From NCBI GenBank assembly GCA_012521105.1, contig JAAYNA010000122.1:1-64000 (forward strand): a stretch of 64,000 nucleotides of DNA. Direction: 5' to 3'. The stretch is from Clostridiaceae bacterium (lineage in GTDB: Bacteria; Bacillota; Clostridia; DSM-8532). Below are positions 62,302-64,000 of this stretch, piece after piece. Both the position numbers and the translations under genes were made by a program. The notes beneath the pieces are model-generated. The model was not told the origin of the DNA. It worked only from the letters and a program-made list of their open reading frames with translations, and ran no database searches. The first letter of the stretch is position 1, and every line of letters starts with the position of its first letter.

Positions 62302-62519
62302 TTTTTCATATCCTCCTTATACCAATATTTACTACAATTTTAATTATAAAGAGGATTGAAGCCTGGGACTATAAAAATCCATTCTATTAATTTGTAATAT
62401 CTTAATATTTGTTGGGATACTGTAATTAAACATCAAAGCTTTTATGAGAAAATTAACGTTTCAGCTTAGTAAAAATAATTAATTGCATGATGGTTGAAAA
62501 ATTATTCATGTCAGAAATT

Positions 62520-63692
62520 TCAGAAAAAATTGAGCTGAACTGTCTTCCCCATATCCTTCATCGCTTTTGCGAGCTCTTCTATAAGGCTTATTTTTATATT
62601 AAATTGAATTGGCAGATCAGGATTTTGGTGAGCCGGATTAATTGCAGTTCCAACAAAAAATGATATATTAGTAGCCTCTTCAAAAAGAATCCTTGCAATT
62701 TTAGACGCTCCGTCCTGTTTTATGCTCCACTCACTGTATAAACTGTTATCATCAAGGTAGTTTTTTGCATACTCCAGAACCTTGCTTATTGTAATAACCC
62801 CTTCGGTTACAAGATCTACACCTTCAATTGTTGCTGTAGGAGGTATTTTAGGATCAACATAATCCAGGGGGATTTCAATTTTTTTATTTAAATATTTGGC
62901 TGCCAAAGTTGAAGTTGTTCCGCCGCAAACTATATGGTACCCTTCTTTTGAAAAGAATAATGACATCATCCTGTCAACATCTTCTGGATTTGCCGGTGGA
63001 CCTATCATAAGGTTGCAATTCCTTTGTTCCCTTACCCTGATCGTTGCAATGGTTGTATCATCACCCGGCTTGTTTGCATATAACTCGGCACATTTTTCAG
63101 TTATAAGATATGTAATTGTTTTAGCGGTAAGTCTGCGATCGTAGTTTGCTTCAATAAACTTAATAATGTTTTCTCTTTTCCAGCCAAAATTCAGTTTCTG
63201 CCCCACGCCTGCATAAACTGCCCCGTCACTCATCGCTATTAAAACGTCGTCCTGTTTTATCCTGACTTTGGATTCATATATCCTCTTATTGCCAATTATG
63301 CGGCTTTGCACGTCATAATCAAAGTTCTTCCCATCACGAAGAAATATAATCATAGGGTTATCGTACTGTATAATTTCAGCCTCGCCGTTTTGATTCACAC
63401 TGATTATTGAGAATGTTGAATATGCTATTCCTCTCATGCTGCACACTGGCAGGGTAGCAGCAATTGTCGACACACAATCCTCCAATGTCATTGAATTAGC
63501 CAGCATTGTGGCTATTATTTTTGAAGTGAGAGTGGACAAAATACTTGCCTTCACCCCGCTTCCAAGCCCATCGGCAAGTACAAGAATCATAGAATCGTCA
63601 TTTTTCTTAACTATTTGAATACTATCTCCGCATAACTGTTCACCATGTTTATTTAAGCTGCGGTATCCAACATCGATGCAAAGCTTATTCAT
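62520..63692 (-). CDS. SpoIIE-like PP2C serine phosphatase
   Basis: A 390-residue protein. The N-terminal 220 residues are a PP2C/SpoIIE-type phosphatase domain with metal-binding LVLADGLGSGVKAS, LIAMSDGAVYAG and KPGDDTTIATIRV. The C-terminal 170 residues (from about NLMIGPPANPEDVDRMMSLF) form a second domain that I cannot name. It begins eight bases inside the preceding gene, which looks like the tail of a sensory [FeFe]-hydrogenase. In many clostridia a PP2C phosphatase stands next to such a hydrogenase and is thought to pass the redox or hydrogen signal on by dephosphorylating a protein; that role is inferred here. Confidence 0.83.
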   Translation of the reverse strand: MNKLCIDVGYRSLNKHGEQLCGDSIQIVKKNDDSMILVLADGLGSGVKASILSTLTSKIIATMLANSMTLEDCVSTIAATLPVCSMRGIAYSTFSIISVNQNGEAEIIQYDNPMIIFLRDGKNFDYDVQSRIIGNKRIYESKVRIKQDDVLIAMSDGAVYAGVGQKLNFGWKRENIIKFIEANYDRRLTAKTITYLITEKCAELYANKPGDDTTIATIRVREQRNCNLMIGPPANPEDVDRMMSLFFSKEGYHIVCGGTTSTLAAKYLNKKIEIPLDYVDPKIPPTATIEGVDLVTEGVITISKVLEYAKNYLDDNSLYSEWSIKQDGASKIARILFEEATNISFFVGTAINPAHQNPDLPIQFNIKISLIEELAKAMKDMGKTVQLNFF

Positions 63693-64000
63693 CTACCAGT
63701 GTCTCCTTTAACCGTGTAAGTGCGATTTTAGTTTCTGCTGTTGTTTCCCCTAAAAGGGAAGCAATTTCCTGAACCAGTCTCATTTGCTTTTCTACAACTC
63801 TATCGGTTATTGTAACAGCCTGTTCAATTTTCTTTTCTCTTAAAATTTTGTTTGTCTCCTTTTCTGTTATGTCTTCCATAATACTCATAATAATGTGATA
63901 AATTCTATCATATATAATTGTTTCTTCAATATATTTTTTATATCGGTCAAGATACTTTCTTTTTCTATAAATATTTCTTTCATTGCTTAACACAAGCCAA
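63685..64000 (-). CDS. C-terminal end of a HydS-type sensory [FeFe]-hydrogenase (5' part outside window)
   Basis: Reading remains open to the window edge; a GTG at 63993 exists but has no ribosome binding site, so this is probably the tail of a longer protein. The visible 100 residues end a PAS-like domain (IMEDITEKE) and finish with VVEKQMRLVQEIASLLGETT and AETKIALTRLKETL. I recall this ending from hydrogenase-PAS fusion proteins (HydS, group C or D) found next to a PP2C phosphatase. The overlap of eight bases with the phosphatase gene supports a functional pair. The hydrogenase domain itself cannot be seen here, so the name is a prediction. Confidence 0.55.
   Translation of the reverse strand, partial: WLVLSNERNIYRKRKYLDRYKKYIEETIIYDRIYHIIMSIMEDITEKETNKILREKKIEQAVTITDRVVEKQMRLVQEIASLLGETTAETKIALTRLKETLVDE

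Noticed and set aside
1-64000. CRISPR array, insertion sequence, prophage, tRNA or rRNA genes
   Set aside because: No regularly spaced repeats, transposase, integrase, phage structural gene or recognisable tRNA/rRNA sequence was seen on reading both strands.

Overview
The window comes from a low-GC, anaerobic Firmicute of the class Clostridia, most like the plant-polymer-degrading, hydrogen-producing clostridia. The evidence is a vanG-type cluster of the kind known in clostridia, lipoprotein-anchored binding proteins, YesM/YesN-type regulators, a CIRCE heat-shock operator, sigma-A promoters, Gram-positive ribosome binding sites with frequent GTG/TTG starts, and the tail of a sensory [FeFe]-hydrogenase. 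All but four intact genes are on the minus strand, which suggests that this strand is the leading strand of replication. No rRNA, tRNA, CRISPR array or transposase gene was seen.

Layout. 1-4209: vanR-vanS-vanG-vanXY-vanT (vanT cut by the edge), a D-Ala-D-Ser glycopeptide-resistance type operon. 4210-5890: a perfect CIRCE operator behind a consensus promoter, a decayed nucleotidyltransferase, and the L25/Ctc gene. 5914-7573: a chemoreceptor without a sensor domain and a small partner gene. 7836-15355: a CUT1 sugar importer with its YesM/YesN two-component system and an overlooked 51-residue membrane peptide. 15544-16473: an alpha/beta hydrolase. 16572-19362: metN-metI-metQ behind a leader encoding a 41-residue peptide packed with Met and Cys codons, with an antiterminator and a terminator. 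19477-28418: one operon patB-oppABCDF-ridA-amidohydrolase. 28441-33301: two paralogous GntR regulators, tldD-tldE, and several copies of a structured repeat. 33511-49262: a carbohydrate locus with four Gfo/Idh/MocA or TIM-barrel sugar genes, a membrane-bound AraC regulator, another Gfo/Idh and TIM-barrel pair, a heparinase-II/III-type lyase, a binding protein, a PreA-like Fe-S flavoprotein, a YiaK-type reductase and two permeases. 49486-62301: an AraC regulator, an old-yellow-enzyme-type Fe-S reductase, a GH106-like rhamnosidase, a second YesM/YesN pair and another CUT1 importer. 62520-64000: a SpoIIE-like phosphatase and the 3' end of a HydS-type sensory hydrogenase.

How the parts fit. Three importers without their own ATPase feed intracellular sugar-acid and rhamnoside metabolism and are each paired with a YesN or AraC regulator. 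The peptide importer, C-S lyase (PatB), RidA, amidohydrolase, TldD/E and methionine importer together look like a sulfur-peptide scavenging regulon. The patB and tldD promoters share the same palindrome at the same distance from -10, which points to one of the GntR regulators lying between them. The most unusual item is the apparent Met/Cys leader-peptide attenuator of metNIQ; low-GC Gram-positives normally use SAM riboswitches or T-boxes there.
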